Positions 34,891 to 43,996 are shown, counted from the stretch's first letter. The stretch: 52,391 nucleotides of DNA from Bacteroidota bacterium (GCA_018267655.1 JAFDYB010000018.1:1-52391); one strand, 5' to 3'. The notes: generated by a model not told the origin, from the letters alone. A program made the numbers and translations.

Positions 34891-36882
34891 TTACTTAGTA
34901 GCAGGGTCAATAGTTTTAGGAAGGTTCGTTCCTATGCTCCACTCAAGTGCTTGCTTGCTGCTAGCAGGCGATACGCGAACGTATCCTTGCATTTCTTGGT
35001 GTAGTGCGCTGCAGAAGTCTGTGCAATAAAATGGTGTTATACCAATTCTATCTGGAGTCCATTTAAAGGTTTGGGTTTCGCCCGGCATAATTAACAACTC
35101 AGCGTTAATTGCACCTTTTACAGCAAATCCATGTGGAACATCCCAATCTTGTTCGAGGTTAGTAACATGAAAATACACCTCATCACCAATCTTTATGCCT
35201 TCAATATTATCAGGGGCAAAGTGTGAGCGAACGCAAGTCATGTACACGTGTACTTTGTTTCCTTCTCTTATAACTTTTGATTCTTTTTCACCTTTTGTTA
35301 CATAAGGGTGCTTGTTTTCATCGATTTTATAAATTTTAGTAGAATTTGGAGCAACTTTATTTGCTAAAATAGCTTGTGCATAGTGAGGTTCGCCAATTGT
35401 AGGGAAATCTAAAATCATCTCCATTTTTTCACCGCTAATATCAAATAGCTGCGCACTTTGGCATAATTCAGGACCAGTAGGCAAATAGCGATCTTTAGTT
35501 ATTTTGTTGTAGGCTATTAAGTATTTACCGGTTGGTTTTTTAGAATCACCACCAACAACGCATAAGTGTCCTACCGAATAAAATGTAGGTTTTCTGTCAA
35601 TCACTTTTAAATCTTTAATATTCCACTTAACTATTTCAGAAGATACAAACATAGATGTGTATGCGTTTCCATTGGCATCAAACTCGGTGTGCAGAGGCCC
35701 TAAGCCTGGTTTTTTAACTTCGCCGTATAATGCGGCTTCATATTTAATAACCGGTATGCCGTCGTACATTCCATCATAAGCTTTTGTTTCAATTGCCTTT
35801 TGTATTTTACTGAAGCTAAACACCGGCAATAATGCTGCTAATTTACCACTGCCTACAATGTATTCGCCAGATGGGTCAACATCACAGCCATGGGGCGATT
35901 TAGGACAAGGAATCATGTAGCATAGGTCAGAAAAGTCTTTCACATTTAAAACAGTAACTTCATTTTTGATTTCAGAAGTAGCGGAGTGGGTTTCATCATT
36001 AAACACATTGTGTGCGTATTTAACAGCAACTTTTCTACCTTTTCCTGCCTTAATATATTCTTCTGCTTTTTTCCAATTCACAGCCATAATAAAATCTTTA
36101 TCACGTTGTGAGGCATTTACTTCTAACAAAGTATTAGCTTGCTCAGTATTGTAGCATGAAAAGAAAAACCAGCCGCTTGAAGGGCCTTTGCCGGTATGAC
36201 TTAAATCGAAGTTAACACCAGGACATTCAAGTTGAAATGCTATTTCTAAATTACCTTTTTCTTTTCCTACGCTTACAAAACTTAAATAACCTTTAAAATT
36301 TTGTTTGTAAGAATTAATAGGAACATCGCCATTAACATCATCTGGAGGAACACTAAAACGAGTTCCGGCTACAACGTACTCAGTATTTTCAGTAATAAAT
36401 GGTGATGAGTGATTTCCGGCACTGTTAGGTAATTCAATAATTTCATCTGTTTTAAATGTGCGCAAATTGATACGCGCTATACGCGGTGTATTATTAGCAT
36501 TACCAAAAGCCCAACGGCCATCATCTTCTCCGTTAGTTTTTGATAACTCAACGTGATGAAAGTCGTCCCAAGGAATAAATCCACGCGAAGTGTTGAGCAT
36601 AGGCTTGCTTTCTTCACTGTATCCCCATCCTTTTTCAGGATCAACAGAGAATACTGGAATTACACGGAATAAACGTCCGCTTGGTAAGCCGTAAACGCTC
36701 ATTTGTCCGCTAAAGCCACCACTTACAAAGTTATAAACTTCGTCGTATTTTCCTGGAGCAACATAAGCCTTAACAGGTGCATCGCCGGTAACAGCATTGT
36801 TAGTGTTATTTGGCTTACAGGACTGTAATGCGGCAGTTAATGCTATTCCACCGACGGTAAGAGTTAAAAGATAGTTTTTCAT
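34891..36882 (-). CDS. nosZ: Nitrous-oxide reductase, clade II, Sec-type lipoprotein
   Basis: The 663-residue enzyme reduces N2O to N2 in the periplasm. The N-terminus lacks the twin arginine of clade I and ends in a lipobox (LQSCKP), as in clade II. The beta-propeller with CuZ ligands shows DFHHVELSKTNGEDDGRW, SPHGCDVDPSGEY, GPLHTEFD and EPHYAQAI. The C-terminal cupredoxin domain has the binuclear CuA motif C620-x3-C624-x3-H628-x2-M631 (CTDFCSALHQEM). It lies 18 bases after a cytochrome c gene and is followed by a terminator. Confidence 0.96.
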   Translation of the reverse strand: MKNYLLTLTVGGIALTAALQSCKPNNTNNAVTGDAPVKAYVAPGKYDEVYNFVSGGFSGQMSVYGLPSGRLFRVIPVFSVDPEKGWGYSEESKPMLNTSRGFIPWDDFHHVELSKTNGEDDGRWAFGNANNTPRIARINLRTFKTDEIIELPNSAGNHSSPFITENTEYVVAGTRFSVPPDDVNGDVPINSYKQNFKGYLSFVSVGKEKGNLEIAFQLECPGVNFDLSHTGKGPSSGWFFFSCYNTEQANTLLEVNASQRDKDFIMAVNWKKAEEYIKAGKGRKVAVKYAHNVFNDETHSATSEIKNEVTVLNVKDFSDLCYMIPCPKSPHGCDVDPSGEYIVGSGKLAALLPVFSFSKIQKAIETKAYDGMYDGIPVIKYEAALYGEVKKPGLGPLHTEFDANGNAYTSMFVSSEIVKWNIKDLKVIDRKPTFYSVGHLCVVGGDSKKPTGKYLIAYNKITKDRYLPTGPELCQSAQLFDISGEKMEMILDFPTIGEPHYAQAILANKVAPNSTKIYKIDENKHPYVTKGEKESKVIREGNKVHVYMTCVRSHFAPDNIEGIKIGDEVYFHVTNLEQDWDVPHGFAVKGAINAELLIMPGETQTFKWTPDRIGITPFYCTDFCSALHQEMQGYVRVSPASSKQALEWSIGTNLPKTIDPATK

Positions 36883-36900
36883 ATTTTATTTATTTATTAT

Positions 36901-37404
36901 TTATTTTATGCCATCGTTTTCGCGCATGTATTCTAGGATATGCCTTGCTTCATCGTCAGTTAAATTTTGATTAGGCATACGTACTAAACATATTTCGAGC
37001 ATTGATTGTGCTTCCGGATCTTTGTCGAGCATTGGATCTGGGTTTGTAATAAAATTCATAATCCATTCTGGAGTTCTACGTTTTGTAACACCTTTCCAAC
37101 CCGGTCCAACTAGTTTTTCGTCGGTTACTTTGTGGCAAGAAAAACATTTTACACCAGCTAAATTGTCTCCTTCCTTTGCCATCTTTGTATCTAATTTGTC
37201 TTTCAGCCCTAGCATGTCTGCGGTCCATTTTCCTTCTCCTCTCTTAGGATCGTAAGAATCAGGATTGGCACCTGAGGTTTTTGGTTGTTCTTTAGTTTCG
37301 GCAGATTTGTTGTCTGCAGACTCTGTTGATTTTTTTTCGCCGCCGCCACAACTAACTAGTATGGCTGCTATTGCAAAACTTGTGATTAAAACTACTTTTT
37401 TCAT
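36901..37404 (-). CDS. Lipoprotein cytochrome c heading the nos operon
   Basis: A 167-residue class I cytochrome c. The signal peptide ends at Cys19 (LVSCGG); a charged linker (20-60) follows; the haem motif is C87-x2-C90-H91 (CFSCH), with Met143 in VRMPNQNL as likely axial ligand. It would feed electrons to NosZ CuA, as do the cytochromes of other clade II clusters. It is the first gene of the operon, with a perfect -7 box 16 bases before the ATG and an FNR/CRP-type site near -41. Confidence 0.9.
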   Translation of the reverse strand: MKKVVLITSFAIAAILVSCGGGEKKSTESADNKSAETKEQPKTSGANPDSYDPKRGEGKWTADMLGLKDKLDTKMAKEGDNLAGVKCFSCHKVTDEKLVGPGWKGVTKRRTPEWIMNFITNPDPMLDKDPEAQSMLEICLVRMPNQNLTDDEARHILEYMRENDGIK

Positions 37405-37420
37405 ATATAAAAATTTGATA

Positions 37421-37428
37421 CAAAGTTA
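37421..37428 (-). promoter_or_regulatory. -7 promoter box of the nos operon
   Basis: TAACTTTG on the minus strand, perfect TAnnTTTG, ends 16 nt before the cytochrome c ATG. Confidence 0.65.
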
Positions 37429-37451
37429 ATAGTTTTATCAGATGCAGGACT

Positions 37452-37465
37452 ATGACAACTATCAT
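37452..37465. promoter_or_regulatory. FNR/CRP-type operator of the nos operon
   Basis: ATGACAACTATCAT (TGA-N6-TCA) has its centre 34 bp upstream of the centre of the -7 box, that is near -41 from the predicted start: the class II activator position. It also lies in the spacer of the divergent gene at 37618. Confidence 0.7.
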
Positions 37466-37617
37466 AATATTAACATAATTAATATCATGTTAAAAGCACA
37501 AAATAAATTAAGTTATTTGCACTTTGAAACAGAAAAAACGAGCGCAATATTGCTTTATAAATTGCTAAATTTGCAACGTTTTTATAATAAACTTAACCAT
37601 AATTTTAAATAATTGTA

Positions 37618-38850
37618 ATGAAATTTAATGCACCTTTTTGGATAAAATTTTCTTTAATAAATATTATGCTTGTGGCTGCTTTAGGAACGCTAATGCGCTA
37701 CAAAATTGGATATGACTTTCCTTATTTAACTCAAAAAAACATTCAACATGCTCATTCGCATTTTGCCTTTGCTGGCTGGATTTCGCACTCACTATTTACA
37801 TTAATTGTTTTTTTTATTACAAACAGAGTTTTAAAAAGTAATATTAAGCAGTACAACTATTTACTGGCTTTAAATTTGATATTCTCATACGGAATGTTGA
37901 TTTCGTTTTTTGTTTTTGGCTATAATTTTGTTTCTATAGCGCTATCAACACTTACTATTTTAAATTCTTATGTTTTAGCTTACTTTATGTTTAAAGATTT
38001 TAAAAAATTTGACAAAAAACATCCAAGTATAATTTGGTTTAAGGCGGCTATGTGGTTTAATATAATCTCGTCTGCCGGTCCATACTATTTAGCGTATATC
38101 ATGATTAGTAAGCGTTTTGATGAACACATGTACTTTGCATCGGTGTATTATTATTTGCATTTTCAATACAATGGCTTTTTCACATTTACGTGTTTTGGGT
38201 TAATTGTAAACAGATTAAAAGATTATTTGCCAGATTATAAATATAATCCTTTACTTTTTAAACTATTTTTTATTGCCTGCATTCCGTCTTATTTTTTATC
38301 AACCTTGTGGCTGAATATCCCTGTTTGGTTGTATGTAATGGTTGTTATTTCGGCCTTTGTTCAATTTTTTGCATGGATTTTATTTTTAAAAGAAGTTAGA
38401 ATTGCATTAAGAGGAGAGAATTTTATACCAAAATATGCGCGCTTTATGTTTTTATTTGTGGGTATTGCATACACTGTAAAACTGTGCTTACAGCTTGGCT
38501 CAACAATACCTGAGTTAAGTAAGTTGGCATTTGGCTTTAGGCCTGTTGTAATTGCTTATTTACATTTGGTATTATTGGCTGTTTTTTCGGTGTTTTTGTT
38601 GGCGTATTTTTTTACTAGAAAGTTTATAAAAACGCATAAAAAAATGATGTTTGCTCTAAGTTTGTTTTTATTGGGTGTTTTTTTAAATGAGGCTGTATTA
38701 GCGGTGCAAGGCATTGCTTCTTTTGCATATTTTCCTATAAAGCATATTAACGATGCTTTGTTTGTTGTGGCCGTGTTTTTATTGTTAGGTGCAGGTTTAA
38801 TTATACTTTTTGATAGAAAAAAGCATGAGGAGCAAAGTGCTAGATATTAG
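37618..38850 (+). CDS. 12-TM His-rich membrane protein resembling haem-copper oxidase subunit I
   Basis: 410 residues with about 12 membrane helices. Conserved-looking histidines lie in helices: His44, His46, His48 in QHAHSHFAFAGW; His181 in YYYLHFQYNGFFTF; His316 in AYLHLVLLA. The first and second motifs recall the haem-ligand helices of cbb3 oxidase (HTSAVIFAFGGN and GHNAVGFFLT types) and NO reductase. A full CuB set is not evident. It is divergent from the nos operon and shares its regulatory spacer. It could be an oxidase-like NO or haem protein, or a relative without catalysis. The resemblance is by eye only. Confidence 0.6.
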   Translation: MKFNAPFWIKFSLINIMLVAALGTLMRYKIGYDFPYLTQKNIQHAHSHFAFAGWISHSLFTLIVFFITNRVLKSNIKQYNYLLALNLIFSYGMLISFFVFGYNFVSIALSTLTILNSYVLAYFMFKDFKKFDKKHPSIIWFKAAMWFNIISSAGPYYLAYIMISKRFDEHMYFASVYYYLHFQYNGFFTFTCFGLIVNRLKDYLPDYKYNPLLFKLFFIACIPSYFLSTLWLNIPVWLYVMVVISAFVQFFAWILFLKEVRIALRGENFIPKYARFMFLFVGIAYTVKLCLQLGSTIPELSKLAFGFRPVVIAYLHLVLLAVFSVFLLAYFFTRKFIKTHKKMMFALSLFLLGVFLNEAVLAVQGIASFAYFPIKHINDALFVVAVFLLLGAGLIILFDRKKHEEQSARY

Positions 38851-38905
38851 TTTGTTGATGTTGTGCAGTATAGTTAAAAGTAAGAAACAGATTATTAAAA
38901 GATGA

Positions 38906-39514
38906 TTACGATTTTTTTCGTTTGTTTAATTCGTCTCTAATCTTTGAAGCTAGTTCATATTTTTCGTCATCAATTGCGATTTGGAGCAAGTTATTTAACT
39001 CTTCAGTGCTTTTTCCGGCAAATTCATTAGCGTCGCTTGTTGTTTTGGTGCTGGTAACTTCATTTTGAGTTTTAGTTGAGTCGGTTGAAGCAACAACATC
39101 TTCATCAAGCAATATACCGGCATTTTTTAAAATAAATTCGTAAGTGTATATTGGGCATTTAAATCGAACTGCAATGGCAATAGCATCGCTGGTTCTAGCG
39201 TCTATTTCAACCTGCTTTCCGCTTTCGTTACTGCAAATTAACTTAGCATAAAAAATACCTTCTACCAAGTTATAAATTAAAACCTCTTCAATGGTTATTG
39301 TAAAAATTTCGGCAAATGTTTTGAATAAATCGTGAGTTAAAGGTCTGCTTGGCGTCATTTTTTCTAACTCTATAGCAATAGCTTGGGCTTCAAACCCCCC
39401 TATAATAATGGGTAGCCTTCGTGCGCCAGCTTCTTCACCCAACACCAAGGCATAAGCTCCGCTTTGCGATTGGCTATAGGATAACCCAACAATTTCTACC
39501 TTGATTTTTTTCAT
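38906..39514 (-). CDS. Bifunctional nuclease-domain protein (DUF151) with C-terminal UVR motif
   Basis: A 202-residue protein. The BFN domain (1-135) has SQSGAYALVLGEEAGARRLPI and IEIE-type ligands with RTSDAIAIAVRFKCPIY. After a Thr/Ser/Asp-rich linker, a UvrB/UvrC motif follows (ELNNLLQIAIDDEKYELASKIRDEL). Members act on nucleic acids; the Bacteroidota form has no settled role. A near-consensus -7 box TACTTTTA lies 10 bases before its ATG at 39525-39532. Confidence 0.9.
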   Translation of the reverse strand: MKKIKVEIVGLSYSQSQSGAYALVLGEEAGARRLPIIIGGFEAQAIAIELEKMTPSRPLTHDLFKTFAEIFTITIEEVLIYNLVEGIFYAKLICSNESGKQVEIDARTSDAIAIAVRFKCPIYTYEFILKNAGILLDEDVVASTDSTKTQNEVTSTKTTSDANEFAGKSTEELNNLLQIAIDDEKYELASKIRDELNKRKKS

Positions 39515-39547
39515 TAAAGCAATTTAAAAGTACTAAAAAATTAAGTA

Positions 39548-40525
39548 TTAATTCTGATTTGCTTTAAATTTTTTAATCTCTTCAATGAGTTTTGGCACAA
39601 TGCTAAACGCATCGCCCACTATTCCATAGTCGGCTGATTTAAAAAATGGAGCCTCTTTATCGTTATTAATTACAACAATTGTTTTGCTTCCGTTTACTCC
39701 TGCTAAATGTTGTATTGCGCCTGAAATTCCTATGGCAATGTACAAATTAGGACGAATAGCTAAACCGGTTTGCCCTACATGCTCGTGGTGCGGGCGCCAG
39801 TGCATATCTGCTACCGGACGTGAGCAAGCTGTTGTTGCGCCTAAGCTTTTTGCAAGTTCTTCAATTATACCCCAATTTTCAGGACCTTTTAAGCCTCGTC
39901 CGGCACTAACTACAAGTTCAGCTTCCGGTAAAGGTGCTGTTTCGCCGCTATCGTTAGATTTTATTTCTTTTATTTTTATTCGTAAAGGCGTGGTTAGGCT
40001 TGGGTTAAAATCAACAATTTGTGCTGAATTACTAGCAAGCACAGTTTTAAAGCTATTGGGTAAAAGAGATATAACTTTTACTTCGCTCAAAATGGTGTAA
40101 ACTGCTGATGCCTTACCTGAAAAAACATTTTTCTTGATTTCAAAAGAAGTTCCGTTAATTACAGGGTAATCAATAGCACCTGCAACTAAGCCGGCTTTTA
40201 ATTTAGCTGCGGCACGTGGTGCAATAGCTTTACCGCTTGTATCGAAAGCAAAGATAATTACTTTTGCGTTTTCAGATTTGGCAGCATTTTCAATTAATTC
40301 GCTTGCAATTGCATTGTCAGACAGAGCGGCTTGATTATTTGCTTGTAAAATTTTTGAGGCGCCTGCATTGCCTATATCTGTAAGAGGGGCTCCACTTGTG
40401 TTATTAACTAAGGCAACAACGGGTAAATTAAGTTGCTTTGCAATGTGTGCTGCATAATTAACGCATTCGAGCGAGGACTTTTTAACTTGTCCTTTATTAA
40501 TTTCGGTATATACTAGTACTGACAT
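39548..40525 (-). CDS. etfA: Electron-transfer flavoprotein alpha subunit
   Basis: 325 residues. The C-terminal FAD-binding domain shows the signature ELVVSAGRGLKG, then GATTACSRPVADM, VGQTGLAIRPNLYIAIGISGAIQHLAG (standard EtfA signature) and NNDKEAPFFKSADYGIVGD. With EtfB it forms the FAD-carrying heterodimer that takes electrons from acyl-CoA dehydrogenases and passes them to ETF:quinone oxidoreductase. It is 10 bases after etfB, same strand. Confidence 0.95.
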   Translation of the reverse strand: MSVLVYTEINKGQVKKSSLECVNYAAHIAKQLNLPVVALVNNTSGAPLTDIGNAGASKILQANNQAALSDNAIASELIENAAKSENAKVIIFAFDTSGKAIAPRAAAKLKAGLVAGAIDYPVINGTSFEIKKNVFSGKASAVYTILSEVKVISLLPNSFKTVLASNSAQIVDFNPSLTTPLRIKIKEIKSNDSGETAPLPEAELVVSAGRGLKGPENWGIIEELAKSLGATTACSRPVADMHWRPHHEHVGQTGLAIRPNLYIAIGISGAIQHLAGVNGSKTIVVINNDKEAPFFKSADYGIVGDAFSIVPKLIEEIKKFKANQN

Positions 40526-40535
40526 ATAAAATTTA

Positions 40536-41279
40536 TTAAATTACTTTTGCTTCGATGTGTAAGAGTGTTACTAATTCAGCAATATTATCTTCGGTTATCA
40601 TTTTGCAAGTTGTTCTTCCTGGGTTTAAGCTAAAGCTTTTAATACTTGTTAATGCTTGCGCAGCCGTTGGAGCTACAATTGTTAATGGTTTTGTGCGAGC
40701 AGCCATAATTCCGCGCATGTTAGGAATTCGTTGTTCAGCCATTCCTTTTGCGGCACTCACAACAAGTGGTAAATCACATTCAATAATTTGACTTCCTCCA
40801 TCTACGTCTTGTTCAAAAGTTAGAGTTTTTCCATTTGCGTCTAATTTTGTGGCAAGGGATATAAAAGGATAATCAAGCAAGCCTGCAACTGCTGCGCCAA
40901 CACTTGAACCATTGTAATTAATGGTTTCTTTTCCAAGCATAATTAATTCGTAGTTATTAGTTTTGGCATAATTGGCTATTTGTTCAGCAACAAAAAAGGC
41001 ATCGGAGCTATCAGCATCAACTCTCACAGCATCATCAGCGCCAAGGGCTAGGCCTTTACGTATTGTAGCTTCGCTATCAGTTAAACCAACGTGTAAAATA
41101 GTAACCTGTGTAGCTGCCCCTGTTTCTTTAAGCTCTAGTGCTCTTACTAATGCGTACCATTCATCGTATGGGTTTATAATATATGTAACTCCGGCAGAGT
41201 TAAATTTTGTGTCGTTTTCTGTAAATTGAATTTTAGAAGTTGTGTCGGGCACATTACTTATAGCAACTAATATCTTCAT
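40536..41279 (-). CDS. etfB: Electron-transfer flavoprotein beta subunit
   Basis: 247 residues with NPYDEWYALVRALELKE, then VDADSSDAFFVAEQIA, LGKETINYNGSSVGAAVAGLLDYPF and the EtfB signature stretch VVSAAKGMAEQRIPNMRGIMAAR. It binds AMP and partners EtfA. It heads the etfBA operon with a perfect -7 box (41299-41306) 19 bases before the ATG. Confidence 0.95.
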   Translation of the reverse strand: MKILVAISNVPDTTSKIQFTENDTKFNSAGVTYIINPYDEWYALVRALELKETGAATQVTILHVGLTDSEATIRKGLALGADDAVRVDADSSDAFFVAEQIANYAKTNNYELIMLGKETINYNGSSVGAAVAGLLDYPFISLATKLDANGKTLTFEQDVDGGSQIIECDLPLVVSAAKGMAEQRIPNMRGIMAARTKPLTIVAPTAAQALTSIKSFSLNPGRTTCKMITEDNIAELVTLLHIEAKVI

Positions 41280-41298
41280 AAGTGTTTTTAAAGGCTCA

Positions 41299-41306
41299 CA
41301 AAGATA
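41299..41306 (-). promoter_or_regulatory. -7 promoter box of etfBA
   Basis: TATCTTTG on the minus strand, perfect TAnnTTTG, 19 nt before the etfB ATG. Confidence 0.6.
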
Positions 41307-41444
41307 TGTTTTTTTTGAGGGTAAAAAGCTATTTTATTAACAAATTTAATCTGTTTTTAACTTAACGTATGTGCCTTTTGTCGAAATATTAAAATTATTT
41401 TTATGCTAAGGTGCCAGTATGTTTTGGGTTAAAGACGCAAAGTA

Positions 41445-43127
41445 TTATTTATCTCTTAATTCTTTGTTTAATTGTATGGTCGTTGTATGAAGTTGTTTGT
41501 CAACTTTAATGCTGTTAATATCGCTTGTGTCAATTTTTACAGAATCGTTATTTTTTTCGGAACTACTGCAATTAGTACATATTAAGCCATCGTTACTCAT
41601 TTTCCAATAATGTTTTGCCATATCCTCGTCTAATGTTTTCGAAATATTGTCTATATCGCTTATGTTATATTTAACGTTCTCATCTAAGTACACGCATTTT
41701 CCCTTTGCTAGCTTTAAAATTAACTTAACATTTTGCGTGCGAAACTTGTTATTTTGCGTACAAGCATAAATTTCATTAATTAAAAGTGAATTAGTATTTT
41801 GTGTGTATGAAAATTTTATTTTTTTTGCCAGCTCACTCGCTGCTTTTTTTGTTTCACTTTTTGATTTATAAATTATTTCAAGATATGTGCTATCGCTTTC
41901 GCTTTCAACAATGTCAAGTTCGGTTCTTCCAATTAACTCTAATTTATTATTTTGTTCGGCAATGCAGTATTTTGCGCCTCTTTCAAGCTCATCAACAATA
42001 TCTTCGTGGTTTGAGTAGTTATTAGGTTTTATAATTTCGGCTGCAGAAACAGACTTAATGTACAAAGTATCGCCAAACGAAATTGCTTTTGTTTCTTTTA
42101 TAATAGATTCTTTTGAAAAATCTTTTAAGGTATTTAAAGCTACAAATGAACCAATAATTATACCTGTAATCCATAAAAACAATAAACTTAAATTTAACCA
42201 GCGGTTGCTGTATTTTATTTTGAAAAGCAATTTTATGCCACCATATATTAATGTAATTATAGGCACTCCAAAAATAATTAGCAAAGCAATGATTGCTAGT
42301 GCATATTGTTTACCTGAATCAAAAATTATTTGGCGCCAATTATAATATGAGTTACTAGAGTTGGCAACTGAAATACCCAGTATTGTACCTATATAGGTTA
42401 ATAATAACAAACCTCCAAGCATTAAAATAATTAAGCCAAATAACCGGGTAAAAATATTTGCAATTGTGCTTATACTTGAACTTAAATTATTTTTTATTCG
42501 TTCAGAGTAATCAGATTTTTTAAATGTATTTCCGTATTTTGTTTTTAACTCTTGCGCTTCATCTTTAATCGATTTACTTATGTTGTTAATTGTAATTGGT
42601 TCTCCGCGCATTGAAAGTTTTTCGGCAGTTGTTTTTGCAATAGGAATAATCATCCATAAAATAAGATAAATCCAAGCGCTTAGTCCGCCAAAAAAGATTA
42701 ATAAAAACATAGCTAATCTAACCCATACGGTGTCAATGTTCAAGTAATTGGCTATGCCACTGCAAACACCGCCAATAGCTTTTTCATCAGGGTTCCTAAA
42801 CAAACGGCGTTTTACATGTTCGTTTTGCTGATTAGTATCTTTTTTTGCTTCACCCTCTGCATTTTCATTTATAATATCTTCAATTTTTCCCATTGTAGTA
42901 ATAGCTTCGTTTACATCAAGTAAAACTATAACCTGCTTATTGCTATTAAGATTTTTTTGCAAAAGTTCAGCAATTCTTATTTCAATATCTTGAAGTATTT
43001 CGTCGCCGCTTTCTGTTTTGGCAAAATAATTTTTAAGCGCATTCAAATACGAGTTTAATTGTTGATAAGCATCTTCTTCGATATGAAAAATAATTCCGCT
43101 GATATTAATTGTTACTGTCTTATTCAT
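41445..43127 (-). CDS. PspC-domain membrane protein
   Basis: 560 residues: an N-terminal cytosolic domain (1-90, TVTINISGIIFHIEEDAYQQLNSYL, common in Bacteroidota PspC proteins), the PspC domain at about 105-168 (RRLFRNPDEKAIGGVCSGIANYLN, then VRLAMFLLIFFGG), four or so membrane helices between 225 and 335, and a C-terminal beta-rich extracytoplasmic part (350-560). PspC proteins sense envelope stress. It is the last gene of a hypothetical-padR-pspC operon, so PadR likely controls it. Confidence 0.88.
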   Translation of the reverse strand: MNKTVTINISGIIFHIEEDAYQQLNSYLNALKNYFAKTESGDEILQDIEIRIAELLQKNLNSNKQVIVLLDVNEAITTMGKIEDIINENAEGEAKKDTNQQNEHVKRRLFRNPDEKAIGGVCSGIANYLNIDTVWVRLAMFLLIFFGGLSAWIYLILWMIIPIAKTTAEKLSMRGEPITINNISKSIKDEAQELKTKYGNTFKKSDYSERIKNNLSSSISTIANIFTRLFGLIILMLGGLLLLTYIGTILGISVANSSNSYYNWRQIIFDSGKQYALAIIALLIIFGVPIITLIYGGIKLLFKIKYSNRWLNLSLLFLWITGIIIGSFVALNTLKDFSKESIIKETKAISFGDTLYIKSVSAAEIIKPNNYSNHEDIVDELERGAKYCIAEQNNKLELIGRTELDIVESESDSTYLEIIYKSKSETKKAASELAKKIKFSYTQNTNSLLINEIYACTQNNKFRTQNVKLILKLAKGKCVYLDENVKYNISDIDNISKTLDEDMAKHYWKMSNDGLICTNCSSSEKNNDSVKIDTSDINSIKVDKQLHTTTIQLNKELRDK

Positions 43128-43237
43128 GTTTAAATATTTAATTGTCTAATTATTTCTTTTTTGTTAGTTGAGGCGTGATATGTATTATGGTTTGGGTTGT
43201 GCGTTTTGACACGTGATTAGTTTATTACTAAATATTT

Positions 43238-43585
43238 TTATAATTTTTTTCCAGATTCAATTGTGGTATTTACAACGTTAACTAGCTCTTTCCAACTATT
43301 TTGCAACTCTTTTAAATAATTTTCGCCAAGTTCGGTTAAGCGGTAATATTTTCTAGGCGGGCCACCGGTACTTTCTTCCCACCTGTAAGCTAGTAAGCCC
43401 GAATTTTTTAACCGTGTGAGTAAAGGATACAATGTGCCTTCAACAACCACTAGTTTAGATGTTTTAAGCTTATCGATGATTTCTGTTGGGTAAGCATCAC
43501 CCTGCGACAAAATAGACAGAATGCATAACTCAAGTACGCCTTTCCGCATCTGTGCTTTTGTATTGTCGGTATTAATTACTTCCAT
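43238..43585 (-). CDS. PadR-family transcriptional regulator
   Basis: A 115-residue winged-helix repressor: MRKGVLELCILSILSQGDAYPTEII, then VVEGTLYPLLTRLKNSGLLAYRWEESTGGPPRKYYRLTELG, the textbook PadR pattern. It begins one base after the 110-residue gene and is followed by pspC after 110 bases. A perfect 10-bp inverted repeat upstream of the operon is a good candidate operator. Confidence 0.93.
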   Translation of the reverse strand: MEVINTDNTKAQMRKGVLELCILSILSQGDAYPTEIIDKLKTSKLVVVEGTLYPLLTRLKNSGLLAYRWEESTGGPPRKYYRLTELGENYLKELQNSWKELVNVVNTTIESGKKL

Positions 43586-43586
43586 A

Positions 43587-43919
43587 TTATTTTACAGTTA
43601 TTTTAAGTTCAATTGCGTAAACATTATTTGCTTTAAGCTGCAAAAGCGTTAGCTTTAAAAAAGCTGATTCTAAATGTTTTTTTAAAACATCATTTTGCGT
43701 TTTTGCTAGAGCAAAATTTACTTTGCCGTTTTCATTGGTGGTAAAAAGCACTTCTATTTTTTGATTCTTATTTATAAATAAATTATTCACATGTATTTGC
43801 TGTGCAATTGTTTTGCATGTGTTTTCATTTATATGGGCACTTGTTGCGGCCGAAAGATTGTCGCTTAGCAATACTAAAGCTAAACCTGCAAATAAACTTA
43901 TTTTTTGTATGTTGCGCAT
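43587..43919 (-). CDS. Small exported protein, function unknown
   Basis: 110 residues with a signal peptide (about 1-24, ending LSAATSA). The mature part NKNQKIEVLFTTNENGKVNFALAKTQNDVLKKHLESAFLKL resembles the TonB-C-like 'secreted partner' fold in outline (strand-helix-strand), but this is weak. First gene of the operon with padR and pspC, so it may be part of the envelope-stress response. Confidence 0.7.
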   Translation of the reverse strand: MRNIQKISLFAGLALVLLSDNLSAATSAHINENTCKTIAQQIHVNNLFINKNQKIEVLFTTNENGKVNFALAKTQNDVLKKHLESAFLKLTLLQLKANNVYAIELKITVK

Positions 43920-43949
43920 ATATTATGTTATCTAAACTATTTTGTGATG

Positions 43950-43957
43950 CAAATATA
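43950..43957 (-). promoter_or_regulatory. -7 promoter box of the padR-pspC operon
   Basis: TATATTTG on the minus strand, perfect TAnnTTTG, 30 nt before the first ATG. Confidence 0.6.
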
Positions 43958-43965
43958 TGTAATTA

Positions 43966-43996
43966 TTACACTACTATGTATAACAAAGTAGTGTAA
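43966..43996. promoter_or_regulatory. Candidate PadR operator
   Basis: TTACACTACT (43966-43975) and AGTAGTGTAA (43987-43996) form a perfect 10-bp inverted repeat with an 11-base spacer. It lies just upstream of the -7 box, where a bound repressor would block the polymerase. Confidence 0.65.
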
